Shown: positions 41,341 to 49,634, counted from the first letter of the stretch. The stretch: DNA of 64,000 bases from Paeniglutamicibacter terrestris (GCF_012271785.1 NZ_JAAWVT010000004.1:62001-126000); one strand, 5' to 3'. Notes: generated from the letters alone by a model not told the origin. Translations and numbers: made by a program.

Positions 41341-41393
41341 GTCAAGTACTTAACGCGAGGGCTGCGGACGCTTGATTGAGGGATGGATAAATT

Positions 41394-41816
41394 TTGATCA
41401 ACCAAACCCAAGCCCAAGCACTCGCCACCCTGCTGAATCAAATACGCCCGCGATGGTCTACGGCATCCATGATGACCATCCTTCAAAAGAATCATGGGAT
41501 CCCCGCACCGTTTGGGGATGTTGCCGCCGCAGCCATCGCCGCAGCACGAGACGCGACGGTACTCACGCCGGGCCTGATCTTCACGGATCCCCGGTTCTGG
41601 CCCGAAGCCGCGAAAGCGAAATTGCCGCCATCCCCGAAATGCCCAGAGCATCCCGAAGAGGACGCACACCATTGCCGGGCCTGCCTCGCTGATGTGATCG
41701 CCGGCGACCGCGAACCTGATGCAGTCGGCAAGGGGCAGCAACGACCAGGCAAACCACACCCACCACCGCCCAACTGGCGGACATGGCGCGACACCCACCC
41801 ACCACTAGACACCTAA
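41394..41816 (+). CDS. Phage protein with Cys/His motif
   Basis: 140 residues from TTG 41394. Helical first half (QTQAQALATLLNQIRPRWST; GDVAAAAIAAARDATV) and a metal motif CPEHPEEDAHHCRAC (about residues 83-97), then a Pro-rich basic tail. Similar short actinophage proteins are unnamed. The stop lies at the start of the next terminator stem. Confidence 0.6.
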   Translation: MINQTQAQALATLLNQIRPRWSTASMMTILQKNHGIPAPFGDVAAAAIAAARDATVLTPGLIFTDPRFWPEAAKAKLPPSPKCPEHPEEDAHHCRACLADVIAGDREPDAVGKGQQRPGKPHPPPPNWRTWRDTHPPLDT

Positions 41817-41843
41817 GCCACCGTTCACCCGGTGGCTATTTTC
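41816..41843 (+). terminator. Intrinsic terminator, recurrent element copy 4
   Basis: AGCCACCG/CGGTGGCT stem, loop TTCACC, then ATTTTCATGCCCGAAAGGA. The motif doubles as the ribosome site of the next gene. Confidence 0.75.
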
Positions 41844-41862
41844 ATGCCCGAAAGGACACCCC

Positions 41863-42051
41863 GTGATCAACATTGCCGACATATGGCTTGATCCGTCACA
41901 AATCGAATCGCTGACCGATGCACCACACCCCACAAGCACCGTCTTGCGCGATGTCACGATTCGCACTAGGTCGGGTGCGGTGTACCGCTTCGACCTCAAG
42001 CCCGCGACCATCGACCGAACCCTCGCCGCCATCGACAAGGCAAGCACATGA
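41863..42051 (+). CDS. Hypothetical phage protein
   Basis: 62 residues from GTG 41863 after GAAAGGACACCCC. IADIWLDPSQIESLTDAPHP then VTIRTRSGAVYRFDLKP and helix ATIDRTLAAIDKA. Function unknown. Confidence 0.6.
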   Translation: MINIADIWLDPSQIESLTDAPHPTSTVLRDVTIRTRSGAVYRFDLKPATIDRTLAAIDKAST

Positions 42052-42383
42052 CCGATGATCCGATTCCAGTCCTGCCGGGCCAGCTAGACGTGCTCGACGC
42101 GCTGCCACCCGAGCGACTGCCAGACCTACCCGGATGCGTCCGCGGAATCGTCGGCATGACCACGAATGCCAAAGGGCGGAACGTCTACACGCTGCAATGC
42201 GAAGAGTGCCTGGCGCTGGAGACGCCGACCCATCTCGTGCTCATGAAGACCCACTTCCACAGCCGCGGCGACGACCGACGCAGATTGTGCCCGGATTGCA
42301 GGGTGCATTTATTCCCCGATTGCATTTGTGATCACTGCCGGGAAGACCGCCAATCGAGGGCCAAACATAAGGAGGACCGATGA
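42048..42383 (+). CDS. Zinc-finger phage protein
   Basis: 111 residues from ATG 42048 (ATGA overlap). Three CxxC pairs: CEEC (about residue 51), CPDC (about 81) and CICDHC near 92-97, enough for two zinc sites. The histidine-rich link MKTHFHSRGD may add ligands. Nucleic-acid binding is likely but unproven. Coupled to the resolvase-like gene downstream. Confidence 0.6.
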   Translation: MTDDPIPVLPGQLDVLDALPPERLPDLPGCVRGIVGMTTNAKGRNVYTLQCEECLALETPTHLVLMKTHFHSRGDDRRRLCPDCRVHLFPDCICDHCREDRQSRAKHKEDR

Positions 42384-42697
42384 GTACAGCTTCACAGGGG
42401 CGCGCTCGTGAGTACAAGGTGCGTGATCACATGATCGCCCATAACTGGGTATTGATCATGCGGGCGGCTGCATCTAAGGGGCCGGCTGACCTCGCTATGG
42501 CTCACCCGGAATATGGGTTGGCGCTGGTGCAGGTCGGTACGGATAACAAGACGCTTGGGCCGGCTGCCAGGGCGCGGTTTTTGGAGGCGGCGGTGTTGTG
42601 TTCAGCGTTGCCGGTGATTGCGCAGTCTATGCGCGGGATTAAGTATTCGATTGTCAATGCAGGCCCGGCGTCGGGCTGGGAAGCGTGGAAACCATGA
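42380..42697 (+). CDS. Holliday junction resolvase-like nuclease
   Basis: 105 residues from ATG 42380. SQGRAREYKVRDHMIAHNWV, IMRAAASKGPADLAMAHPEY and GLALVQVGT follow the Hjc/RusA-like PD-(D/E)XK order seen in small actinophage resolvases (E in helix 1, D in GPADL, then a V-Q-V strand where E/Q-x-K is usual). The lysine of the motif is not obvious (QVGTDNK). It may process replication or recombination branches before packaging. Confidence 0.6.
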   Translation: MSTASQGRAREYKVRDHMIAHNWVLIMRAAASKGPADLAMAHPEYGLALVQVGTDNKTLGPAARARFLEAAVLCSALPVIAQSMRGIKYSIVNAGPASGWEAWKP

Positions 42698-42921
42698 TCA
42701 AGGCATTTGCGGATTCGATTTGGGCTGATGATGCGCGGTGGCGTGTTGGTAATCGGGATTATGGGGTGACGGGCGTGCGGATTGCGAAAAGGAAGAGACC
42801 GTGGATCGTCAAGTCGCCCGATCATCTGTTCGGCAAAGAGAAGTATTTCAAGCGCCATCCGAAGGCTATGCGGTATGCGGTGCGGATGGCTCGGAAGTCT
42901 AGCGGCGGGACGATGCTATGA
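42694..42921 (+). CDS. Small basic phage protein
   Basis: 75 residues from ATG 42694 (ATGA overlap). Very basic (AKRKRPWIVKS; KEKYFKRHPKAMRYAVRMAR). Possibly nucleic-acid binding. No family recognised. Confidence 0.55.
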   Translation: MIKAFADSIWADDARWRVGNRDYGVTGVRIAKRKRPWIVKSPDHLFGKEKYFKRHPKAMRYAVRMARKSSGGTML

Positions 42922-43253
42922 GCGCGCCACGAAATGAGGATGACCGCCCGAAGCTAGTGCTGACGGTCTATCCGCTGGATATGTCGTTTCCGATTGGCTA
43001 CCGGTTGCCGCGGGATACGCGGGTCACGCTTGCGCATGTGAATCGGTGGGCGCGAGAGAAACATCTGGGCGACGCCGAGCTGGCCGCAGAGTATCAGCGG
43101 GCACGCGGACTGTACGAGATGGAGTGTGCGGCGGCGTTCGAGGCTGGGGTGCCGGAAGAGATCGACCCGCACGTGCAATGGATCAAAGCCCGCCTCTTAG
43201 CGATCCACCGGTTCGCCACTCTTCCCCATGCGAGCGAGGCGGGTTACGAATGA
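42918..43253 (+). CDS. Hypothetical phage protein
   Basis: 111 residues from ATG 42918. KLVLTVYPLDMSFPIGYRLP then helical ELAAEYQRARGLYEMECAAA and IDPHVQWIKARLLAIHRFAT. Function unknown. Coupled to the MmcB-like gene. Confidence 0.6.
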   Translation: MSAPRNEDDRPKLVLTVYPLDMSFPIGYRLPRDTRVTLAHVNRWAREKHLGDAELAAEYQRARGLYEMECAAAFEAGVPEEIDPHVQWIKARLLAIHRFATLPHASEAGYE

Positions 43254-44128
43254 GCAAGCTAGACGCAATGGCCGTCTTGAAGGCGCTAGAGAATGACCTG
43301 ATACGTGACGAATTCCGTCCGTCCGGGCTACTGATCCCCGAAGTGCAGGCACCCAATTCTGACCGGCGTGCAGACGCCATATGGATGGTTGCCCGCACCG
43401 CGCACATGGTCGGCTACGAAATCAAAGTCACCCGGTCGGATCTGCTGTCTGAGCTTCGGGATCCTACGAAGTGTGAGCCGTGGTTGAAGTATTGCGACCG
43501 GTGGTGGTTGGCGGTCGGTGATGCGTCGATTGTGGATGGGTTGATGGATCGCATACCCGAGGACTGGGGTGTGTGTACGCCGCCGACGAATCCGAATCGT
43601 CGCATGATGACGGTGCTCAAGGAAGCGCCGGTGTTGACTCCTGCGGATAAGGGGCCGGTGTTGGGGAAGCTGATTTCTCATCAGGCTTATAAGTCGATTG
43701 AGCTACAGCGGCGGGTAACCAATGCTGAGTCCAGTTACGACCGGATGGTTCAGCAGCGAGATGAGCGGGACGCGGCCCAGGTCGAATATTTGCGTCGGCA
43801 GGCTAACCCACTGGAACAGAAGTTCACGGAGGTGGGGGAAGCCTACGAAAAGCTTCGGCGTTCTGACCGTCGCCCTAACCGCGGCTTCGGTGATCATCTA
43901 CGGGCGATCGACGCCGAGGTGATTGCGCGCGCTATCTACGATGCGCACGACATGGACCAGATTCGGACCGCTTTTCGTAGTGAGGCTTCGTCGCGTCTCC
44001 GCAATATGGAGGATTGCATCGCCGAGCTTGGTAAGTCGCACTCGTGGCGGACACTCAAACAACTTATGGAAGGAATCAAGGATGAGCACACCGATATTCG
44101 ATCTACTCGTGGATCGTACCCGCGCTGA
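43250..44128 (+). CDS. MmcB-like nuclease with C-terminal coiled region
   Basis: 292 residues from ATG 43250. The first 150 residues match the MmcB/PD-(D/E)XK layout: RRADAIWMVARTAHMVGYEI then KVTRSDLLSELRDPTK (D ... E-x-K) and a tryptophan-rich YCDRWWLAVGD strand. MmcB proteins take part in DNA repair of alkylation damage. A helical part follows (QQRDERDAAQVEYLRRQANP) with coiled-coil character. Its end overlaps the next gene by 47 bases. Confidence 0.65.
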   Translation: MSKLDAMAVLKALENDLIRDEFRPSGLLIPEVQAPNSDRRADAIWMVARTAHMVGYEIKVTRSDLLSELRDPTKCEPWLKYCDRWWLAVGDASIVDGLMDRIPEDWGVCTPPTNPNRRMMTVLKEAPVLTPADKGPVLGKLISHQAYKSIELQRRVTNAESSYDRMVQQRDERDAAQVEYLRRQANPLEQKFTEVGEAYEKLRRSDRRPNRGFGDHLRAIDAEVIARAIYDAHDMDQIRTAFRSEASSRLRNMEDCIAELGKSHSWRTLKQLMEGIKDEHTDIRSTRGSYPR

Positions 44129-44297
44129 TCTGATAATCGCGAGCTACCTCATCGATGACGTGTCTCAGCGTCATGCGGCGATGATTGCGGGCCTCGAATG
44201 GTCACCGCTTCCCCCGGCACGTGAGACTGCGGAGAGTCGTTGCTGGGGATCCAAAGACCGCTACTTTATCCAACTCGACCCACAGGAGGAATTATGA
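44082..44297 (+). CDS. Hypothetical phage protein
   Basis: 71 residues from ATG 44082 after AAGGAATCAAGG. STPIFDLLVDRTRADLIIAS and AMIAGLEWSPLPPARETAES. It begins 47 bases inside the previous gene, the longest overlap in the early region. Confidence 0.55.
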   Translation: MSTPIFDLLVDRTRADLIIASYLIDDVSQRHAAMIAGLEWSPLPPARETAESRCWGSKDRYFIQLDPQEEL

Positions 44298-44476
44298 AAA
44301 ATACGATCCTAGGCACCATTTGGGTGCTCATCGTCACCATAGGTTACGTGTGGGTTGGCGTTTTCCTGCTTGACCGATTCGGAAGTGCCGCGTGGTTCTG
44401 TGTCGGCTGGATCCTGAGCGTGTTGGTAGCAATTACCCCGTTCGTCATCTACGACGATCAGCAGGCCAAGCGATGA
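44294..44476 (+). CDS. Small membrane protein, two spans
   Basis: 60 residues from ATG 44294. Two hydrophobic spans (LGTIWVLIVTIGYVWVGVFL; WFCVGWILSVLVAITPFVIY) and a short charged tail. Coupled at both ends. Function unknown. Confidence 0.6.
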   Translation: MKNTILGTIWVLIVTIGYVWVGVFLLDRFGSAAWFCVGWILSVLVAITPFVIYDDQQAKR

Positions 44477-45009
44477 ATGAGACACCGATTTACGATCAAC
44501 TCCGTTGGGAATACTCGTCCCGCGAATTCATGGCGCGGCTGAATGAGTCGTATCGGCGCGTGCGAGAGGTATTCAACGCCATGTCGCGCGACTTGGCGGA
44601 CGCCTTCAAGTCCAGCATCATGCCGTCCGCCTTTGTGATGCGGGCGGCGAATGATGCGATCGGCGCGGATGACACACCCCACCACTTCGTGTCGCACCCA
44701 CGTCGAAACGGCAAGCTGTCGGCATATTACGCGGTGATCGATGAGGTGGCTGAGTACGATCACGCGGCATGGGAGCTGGCCCGGAATGCGCACATGGATG
44801 TTGCGAGCGCGCAGGCGATCATCGACCAAGCGAAGAAAGCCTGGGCGCAGTTCGATCACAAGAGCTTCGCACACCTACAGGCCGTCTTCCAGATACCACC
44901 CAAGCCGCCCGTCTGGGTCAACCCACCACTTTCCCGGCAGCAGCTCAACCACCAGCGCCCGCAAACCCGAGCGCTGGGACGCACCCAATACCACCAAGGG
45001 CGACGATGA
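44473..45009 (+). CDS. Hypothetical phage protein
   Basis: 178 residues from ATG 44473. Helical (SYRRVREVFNAMSRDLADAF; AWELARNAHMDVASAQAIID) with a proline-rich basic C-terminus. Its N-terminus (ETPIYDQL) is similar to that of the protein at 44082 (STPIFDLL), suggesting a shared short motif. No family recognised. Confidence 0.6.
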   Translation: MNETPIYDQLRWEYSSREFMARLNESYRRVREVFNAMSRDLADAFKSSIMPSAFVMRAANDAIGADDTPHHFVSHPRRNGKLSAYYAVIDEVAEYDHAAWELARNAHMDVASAQAIIDQAKKAWAQFDHKSFAHLQAVFQIPPKPPVWVNPPLSRQQLNHQRPQTRALGRTQYHQGRR

Positions 45010-45212
45010 TCACATTCAACTTCCACGACCGTGACAATGACGGCTCCACACTCGTGACCTGGCGCACCGAAAGCGCATTAGGCCACGCACTCATTCACGA
45101 CGCCGAGCAGGCGCGCGACCTTGCCGGGCTAAACCTGCCCGGTGCCGTGTCCGAAGCTGCCCAGGCGTATCTAGACCGTGAGGAATCACTACAAGCTCAG
45201 GAGGCACCGTGA
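45006..45212 (+). CDS. Hypothetical phage protein
   Basis: 68 residues from ATG 45006. FNFHDRDNDGSTLVTWRTES (beta) and a helical acidic end. Overlaps both neighbours by four bases. Confidence 0.55.
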   Translation: MITFNFHDRDNDGSTLVTWRTESALGHALIHDAEQARDLAGLNLPGAVSEAAQAYLDREESLQAQEAP

Positions 45213-45625
45213 GCGCGAAATCGTTTGAAGAACGTTCAGAACTACGGCGGACCGCAAATGCGGCCCGCCGTTTGCGTGTGGCGGCAGATCGCACCGCCGC
45301 CCAAATCGGAACACTGACCACCAAGCCACGCACGCCGGCCCGATACCGAGAATTCAACCGGCTTTCAGTGCTGCTTGATGACCTCGACGCGGGCACCGTG
45401 CTGGAAGAGAAGATTGCGGGAACTGTTATGACACCGACACAAGAAAGCGCACTTCGCGCAGCCGCTCGCGTTGGATCACTCGCCGTCCACGAGGTGCTAT
45501 CCCGTGAGAACGGGGACATCGCTGTGATCGATAAGGGGTGGACCATGCTCGTGACCCCGGATGGAATCGTGACGTTGTGGCCGCACATGAAGCCGATCCT
45601 TCTGAGCCATCCGGATGCGTCATGA
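45209..45625 (+). CDS. Hypothetical phage protein
   Basis: 138 residues from GTG 45209. Basic helical start (RRTANAARRLRVAADRTAAQ), and a beta end IAVIDKGWTMLVTPDGIVTL. Possibly nucleic-acid binding; no family recognised. Confidence 0.6.
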   Translation: MSAKSFEERSELRRTANAARRLRVAADRTAAQIGTLTTKPRTPARYREFNRLSVLLDDLDAGTVLEEKIAGTVMTPTQESALRAAARVGSLAVHEVLSRENGDIAVIDKGWTMLVTPDGIVTLWPHMKPILLSHPDAS

Positions 45626-46092
45626 GGTTCAAAGAAGACGACCGCGTGCGGATTGCGGGCGGGACGGGGTTAGGCACCGTCACCAATCAATGGTCTGTGA
45701 CAAAGGGTGAGCCGACGCGTTTCGGCGTGCAGTGGGACCACGGCACGTTCGCCTTCGTGGAGGATCATCGGCTCCGATCCGCCGACCTTCCCACCCTCGA
45801 AGATCAATCCGCATTGGTTGCCGCACCCGTAGCGATCCCCGGCATGAGCGAGGCGGATCGGGCGGCGCTCAGTCGGGCATACCAGACAGCAATCATGGCC
45901 GTGCCCAACGAAAGCCAAAACCGTACCGAAAACGGTACGGATGTGACCGACTGGCAAGCCCGCGCCGTACGGGCAGAAGCGCAAGTGGCAGCAGTGAACG
46001 CGCTCGTTGTCACAGCAGAAGATGCCCCAATCGAATATCGAAACAGTATCCAGACCAGCTCCCTACGCGAGGCACTGGATGGCACGCCATGA
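45622..46092 (+). CDS. KOW/SH3-like phage protein
   Basis: 156 residues from ATG 45622. FKEDDRVRIAGGTGLGTVTN and PTRFGVQWDHGTFAFVEDHR form a KOW/SH3-like barrel similar to the one starting the 39410 protein. A helical tail follows. A CCGTACC/GGTACGG inverted repeat lies inside the coding region (about 45922-45942). Confidence 0.6.
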   Translation: MRFKEDDRVRIAGGTGLGTVTNQWSVTKGEPTRFGVQWDHGTFAFVEDHRLRSADLPTLEDQSALVAAPVAIPGMSEADRAALSRAYQTAIMAVPNESQNRTENGTDVTDWQARAVRAEAQVAAVNALVVTAEDAPIEYRNSIQTSSLREALDGTP

Positions 46093-46298
46093 GCCCTCGG
46101 CATATTGGCTCGCTTGAATGGAGCTTTGAATCATCCGGTCGCATCGGCGTTTACCGCATCCCCGGATTTTGGGGCTGGTGCGTTTGCGATGACCGGGGCC
46201 GAATTTTTCCACGCGGCGACTGGCTAGCCCGATTCGATGAACATTCCGATGCCATTGCATATGCGCAAGAGCAGGCACGGAAGGACGCGGACCAATGA
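46089..46298 (+). CDS. Hypothetical phage protein
   Basis: 69 residues from ATG 46089. GFWGWCVCDDRGRIFPRGDW then a helix DEHSDAIAYAQEQARKDAD. Small alpha/beta protein of unknown role. Confidence 0.55.
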   Translation: MSPRHIGSLEWSFESSGRIGVYRIPGFWGWCVCDDRGRIFPRGDWLARFDEHSDAIAYAQEQARKDADQ

Positions 46299-46522
46299 TC
46301 GAGATTACCGCCGCCGAATTGTCCAGCGATCACCTAGACAAACAAGCATCCGCGTCATGGCGTGGGGTCTGGTCGGTCCCGTTCCGCCTGAAAACGTTTG
46401 AATCCGTCACCCGCACCAACCCAGACGGATCACAAACGCTCATCCAACGCACCGTGATCTTCGCCAACGGAACGCAGATCACATGCAAACCGCACGACCT
46501 GAAACTAAGGATCTGGTTATGA
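46295..46522 (+). CDS. Hypothetical phage protein
   Basis: 75 residues from ATG 46295. Beta-rich (WRGVWSVPFRLKTFESVTRT; LIQRTVIFANGTQITCKPHD). Function unknown. Confidence 0.55.
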   Translation: MIEITAAELSSDHLDKQASASWRGVWSVPFRLKTFESVTRTNPDGSQTLIQRTVIFANGTQITCKPHDLKLRIWL

Positions 46523-46734
46523 GCTTCCCCGGCAAACCTGACGAACCGAAACCGCCCCGACCGCTACGGAAATTCGACCTACTAATGGTCGATGACGACA
46601 CGTTCACCGTCGAGGCTCATTCGATCAACGTATCCGGTCAGATCGTCGCCTTCTGGGTCGCAACCGATGGACCCACCGACCGGCTCACGTACGCGGTGAA
46701 TGCCAGCCTGGTACAAACCATCGAGGAACAGTGA
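46519..46734 (+). CDS. Hypothetical phage protein
   Basis: 71 residues from ATG 46519. Pro-rich start, beta core (RKFDLLMVDDDTFTVEAHSI; QIVAFWVATDGP). Function unknown. Confidence 0.55.
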   Translation: MSFPGKPDEPKPPRPLRKFDLLMVDDDTFTVEAHSINVSGQIVAFWVATDGPTDRLTYAVNASLVQTIEEQ

Positions 46735-47018
46735 GCGCCGATGTGGGCGTGCTCGACATGGTTGACCTATCCACCATCGTGAACGTCCCGCTTCCATGTG
46801 AGCACTCGCAGCACCGCGCCGCCGCCGACCGTCACAAGGGCGACAGCGAATGGATCCAGTACAACGCCGGATGCCTTTGCCCGAATATCGCGTCACTCTT
46901 CGTCTGCCCCAAATGGCGCGACTGGGTACGCGACCTAGCACGCAAAGACGGCAAGCTCTACTGCATGCGGTGCAAAATCTCCTACCCCGCCGCGCTCACA
47001 ACTTTTGAAAGGATCTGA
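46731..47018 (+). CDS. Cys-rich phage protein
   Basis: 95 residues from GTG 46731 (GTGA overlap). CEHSQHRAAADRHKGDSEW, CLCPN, VCPKW and YCMRC give six to seven possible metal ligands. Likely a zinc-binding protein. No family recognised. Confidence 0.55.
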   Translation: MSADVGVLDMVDLSTIVNVPLPCEHSQHRAAADRHKGDSEWIQYNAGCLCPNIASLFVCPKWRDWVRDLARKDGKLYCMRCKISYPAALTTFERI

Positions 47019-47019
47019 A

Positions 47020-47418
47020 ATGAGCGACCAGCCCGAACTCAAGCCCGGCCAGAAAGTAGCGATCTACATCAACCACTACGGCGAAGCTACCGCCGAAACC
47101 GTCACCATCACACGGGAAACCAATACCCAACTCATCACAGGTGGACCCGGCACCCCTGACCGCGCCCGACGCTTCCGCAAAGCCGACCACAGAGAAATCG
47201 GGGACAGAGGCGCATGGTCGCCAACTCCCCACCTTCTGCCCCTGGACGACCCGGCAGTAGTCAGAGCACAAAGGGTGCAGGCCGACAACCAAATCTTTTC
47301 CCGAACCATCGGAGCTATACGCGCATGGGAACAGGACAAGAACAACGTAGAGGCCATAGACACCGCAATCACCGCCCTGACTAACTACCGCCACTACACC
47401 CACGGAGCCAGCAGATGA
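47020..47418 (+). CDS. Hypothetical phage protein
   Basis: 132 residues from ATG 47020 after GAAAGGATC. Beta start (PGQKVAIYINHYGEATAETV), helical end (SRTIGAIRAWEQDKNNVEAI). Function unknown. Confidence 0.6.
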   Translation: MSDQPELKPGQKVAIYINHYGEATAETVTITRETNTQLITGGPGTPDRARRFRKADHREIGDRGAWSPTPHLLPLDDPAVVRAQRVQADNQIFSRTIGAIRAWEQDKNNVEAIDTAITALTNYRHYTHGASR

Positions 47419-47681
47419 GCGACGATACCGCTATGAAAGCGCGGGCAGAAGCCGCCGAAAAAGTGAGTGCTGCCCTACAAGAATATGTGAACGCAGGACG
47501 AGCGCCCGACGACGCACGACTCATCACGGACTGGTCGCTCATCACGGCCATGACACATCCAGACGACAACATGACCGCATACAGGATGCTCGACAGCTCA
47601 CCATCCATCCACGAATCCATCGGCCTGCACCACTCGGCACTCAAGATGCTGGATGACATCTGGGAGGGCGACAATGACTGA
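47415..47681 (+). CDS. Hypothetical phage protein
   Basis: 88 residues, acidic and helical, from ATG 47415 (AMKARAEAAEKVSAALQEYV; LHHSALKMLDDIWEGDND). Overlaps the next gene by 8 bases. Confidence 0.55.
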   Translation: MSDDTAMKARAEAAEKVSAALQEYVNAGRAPDDARLITDWSLITAMTHPDDNMTAYRMLDSSPSIHESIGLHHSALKMLDDIWEGDND

Positions 47682-47925
47682 CCGCGCAGACATCCCCGAT
47701 CTGCCGTTTGGGTACTTCTGGGATCCGCACCGCGTACCGACTGCATGGAATAAGCGCGGCTTCCCGGTCCTAGACCTGCGGCGTCGCAAACTCTTCGGGC
47801 TGCTCGGATCCGTGCAGGTAGCTCGCGTCGCAGTCGGCGAAATCGACTACGTGGAAGACCAGTACCTCAAAGACCTCATCTACGAAGAGGCCATGCGCAA
47901 AATCGGAGAAAGGCTGGGCTTGTGA
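47674..47925 (+). CDS. Hypothetical phage protein
   Basis: 83 residues from ATG 47674. FGYFWDPHRVPTAWNKRGFP and VARVAVGEIDYVEDQYLKDL. Function unknown. The stop overlaps the next GTG start. Confidence 0.55.
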   Translation: MTDRADIPDLPFGYFWDPHRVPTAWNKRGFPVLDLRRRKLFGLLGSVQVARVAVGEIDYVEDQYLKDLIYEEAMRKIGERLGL

Positions 47926-48089
47926 TCGAAGACATTATCGGAGTACCGATCGGCACGCACTGGGTGGTGCTGGGCATCCTTCTAATCTCGAATCTTATCG
48001 GAACCACGCTCGGAGTCGTCGGATTCTTCGCCGTGCTCGATTGGATCAGCAAGTGGAACGAAAAACGAAACCGAAGGGACCGCCGATGA
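47922..48089 (+). CDS. Small membrane protein (55 residues)
   Basis: GTG 47922 overlaps the previous stop; its own stop overlaps the next ATG. One or two spans (HWVVLGILLISNLIGTTLGV; VVGFFAVLDWI) and a very basic tail (EKRNRRDRR). Confidence 0.55.
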   Translation: MIEDIIGVPIGTHWVVLGILLISNLIGTTLGVVGFFAVLDWISKWNEKRNRRDRR

Positions 48090-48709
48090 TCTGTACGACC
48101 AATGATTGCGGGGCCGAATCGGGGGTGCTCTACCTATGCCCCCAATGCGTGCAAGACCTCGACGCCTGGCTGGTCAAGGCGCGCATCCTACTACCCGATC
48201 TGGAGGTGACAATCGCCAGACTCGACGTAGTGCGCCCCGCGAGCAATGAGGGCAATAACGGCACCAAGAGCGCCGGGTCATCCGCACCACTGAATGTCGA
48301 TGCGATGCTGCTGAAATGGCACCTTCAAAATCTGGCATCCAGCGCCGACTATTACGCGGAAGACCAGAATGCCGCGGGTATCGCATGGCTCATTCAAGAA
48401 TGGGTGACGAAAGCGGAAAAGGTCATCAGTGGTCCCGAAGGTGACGCGCCGACGCCGGCGAGGATCCAACAGGCCGCAATCGACATCCGCGAGCAAGTGC
48501 CCGAAGCTCTATCTGGCAAAGACCTGTCGTTGTGGCTCAAGAATGTTCACCACATGACCGTCTACCCATTCCGGATCCGCAAATGGGCGGAACGTGGGCA
48601 CATCACCCGCACCAACGTGGACGGACGCCCCACGTATTCCCCCGCCGCAACACTCATATACGCACGAAAGGATCTATTGCAAAGGCATTCAAAGAAGAGT
48701 AAAGTGTGA
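48086..48709 (+). CDS. DNA-binding phage protein with N-terminal Cys cluster and C-terminal HTH
   Basis: 207 residues from ATG 48086. CTTNDCGAESGVLYLCPQC (residues 3-21) is a zinc-ribbon, and VYPFRIRKWAERGHITRTNV with YSPAATLIYARKD is a MerR-like winged helix near the C-terminus. The last early gene before a terminator, so it could be a middle/late regulator. Actinophages often place similar proteins here; function not established. Confidence 0.6.
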   Translation: MICTTNDCGAESGVLYLCPQCVQDLDAWLVKARILLPDLEVTIARLDVVRPASNEGNNGTKSAGSSAPLNVDAMLLKWHLQNLASSADYYAEDQNAAGIAWLIQEWVTKAEKVISGPEGDAPTPARIQQAAIDIREQVPEALSGKDLSLWLKNVHHMTVYPFRIRKWAERGHITRTNVDGRPTYSPAATLIYARKDLLQRHSKKSKV

Positions 48710-48744
48710 CAGTACGGCACAATCACTGTGCCCGAAGATGCGCC

Positions 48745-48782
48745 TAAGCCTCAATCTTTTCTCAGATTGGGGCTTATTTTTA
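48745..48782 (+). terminator. Intrinsic terminator, recurrent element copy 5
   Basis: A 13-base stem (48745-48757 with 48764-48776) followed by TTTTTATGCCCAAAATCAGG. It ends the early operon. Confidence 0.85.
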
Positions 48783-48999
48783 TGCCCAAAATCAGGGCAC
48801 CACAAGCCCCGTTCGGGGGTGGTCGAGCAAACAAGCGCCGTGATGGCGACCGCGCTCCCGCCCCGAACGCGGATCAATAGGAAGTTAGTCTGACTCGAAA
48901 GGTTCAGGTGGCTCATCTCCCGCGCAGGGTCAAAGCGCATTGCCGCTAGTCGTTAGACACACCGGCCCCCATCATAATAATCATCATCATGGAGGCAAC

Positions 49000-49299
49000 A
49001 TGGCAATCACAGTAATTGACATGCAATACGACGACCAAACATACCCGTCCGGCAAGATATGGGTTATCGATACAGACAACCAACTTCACGTGACCGGCGA
49101 ACAAGGCAACCTCGCATCGTACGCGGCAGGAGCTTGGGCGAAAGTCTACCAATCCGCCGACCCCGTGCCCAATGCGACATTCCCAGACGAACCCACGGGC
49201 AAAGCCGAAGACGCGCACGCGAAATTCGTCGCCACCGGCTTCGGCGTACGCACCGACAAGGGATACATCGGGCGTAACCTAGCGCAACCGCCCAACTAA
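49000..49299 (+). CDS. Hypothetical phage protein
   Basis: 99 residues from ATG 49000 with GGAGG (48990-48994), the strongest ribosome site in the region. Beta-rich (GKIWVIDTDNQLHVTGEQGN). It stands alone between the early operon terminator and the structured RNA region. An ATAATAATCATCATCAT run precedes the ribosome site. Confidence 0.6.
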   Translation: MAITVIDMQYDDQTYPSGKIWVIDTDNQLHVTGEQGNLASYAAGAWAKVYQSADPVPNATFPDEPTGKAEDAHAKFVATGFGVRTDKGYIGRNLAQPPN

Positions 49300-49422
49300 A
49301 ACCAACACTTCCCTTCGCGCCCGCTGATTGCGGAACAAATGCCCACTTCTATGAGGTGGAAGCAATCATGGCAAAGGGCGGTCACCTATGACCGGACGTA
49401 CGGACGCGTACGAAATAGGACC

Positions 49423-49517
49423 GGGGTGCGGAATGTAGGTCTTAGTAACCAGGCGCGACCTACTGCACAAAGTGTAGGCACCTACTCGGTGCATCGGTTC
49501 AAATCCGAACCACCCCA
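49423..49517 (+). ncRNA. Class-II tRNA-like block, probably not functional
   Basis: GGGGTG pairs with CACCCC (49511-49516); the T-loop TTCAAAT sits in a CGG/CCG stem; GCACC/GGTGC would be a long variable arm. But the anticodon loop is 10 bases and no D-arm forms, and GTGC...GTAGGT pairs better with ACCTAC...GCAC. Confidence 0.35.
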
Positions 49518-49634
49518 CGACACCATGTTGAGCTGCACGCCGCTAGACGGTGTGCCGAGCAACGTCAAGCCGGTGAAAGTCCGGGGCATGGTGCGACATA
49601 ACTGAATAGCCAGGCGAGATAAGAGCCGTCTGGA

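Noticed and set aside
45922-45942. CCGTACC/GGTACGG inverted repeat
   Set aside because: It lies inside a coding region and no matching copy was noticed elsewhere; probably chance.
48782-48880. 32-codon frame starting at ATGCCCAAA after the early terminator
   Set aside because: The ATG is part of the recurrent post-terminator motif and has no ribosome site; the basic product shows no family.
49423-49517. Functional Ser/Leu/Tyr-type tRNA
   Set aside because: Acceptor, T-arm and variable arm look right, but the anticodon loop has 10 bases and no D-arm forms; listed only as tRNA-like.
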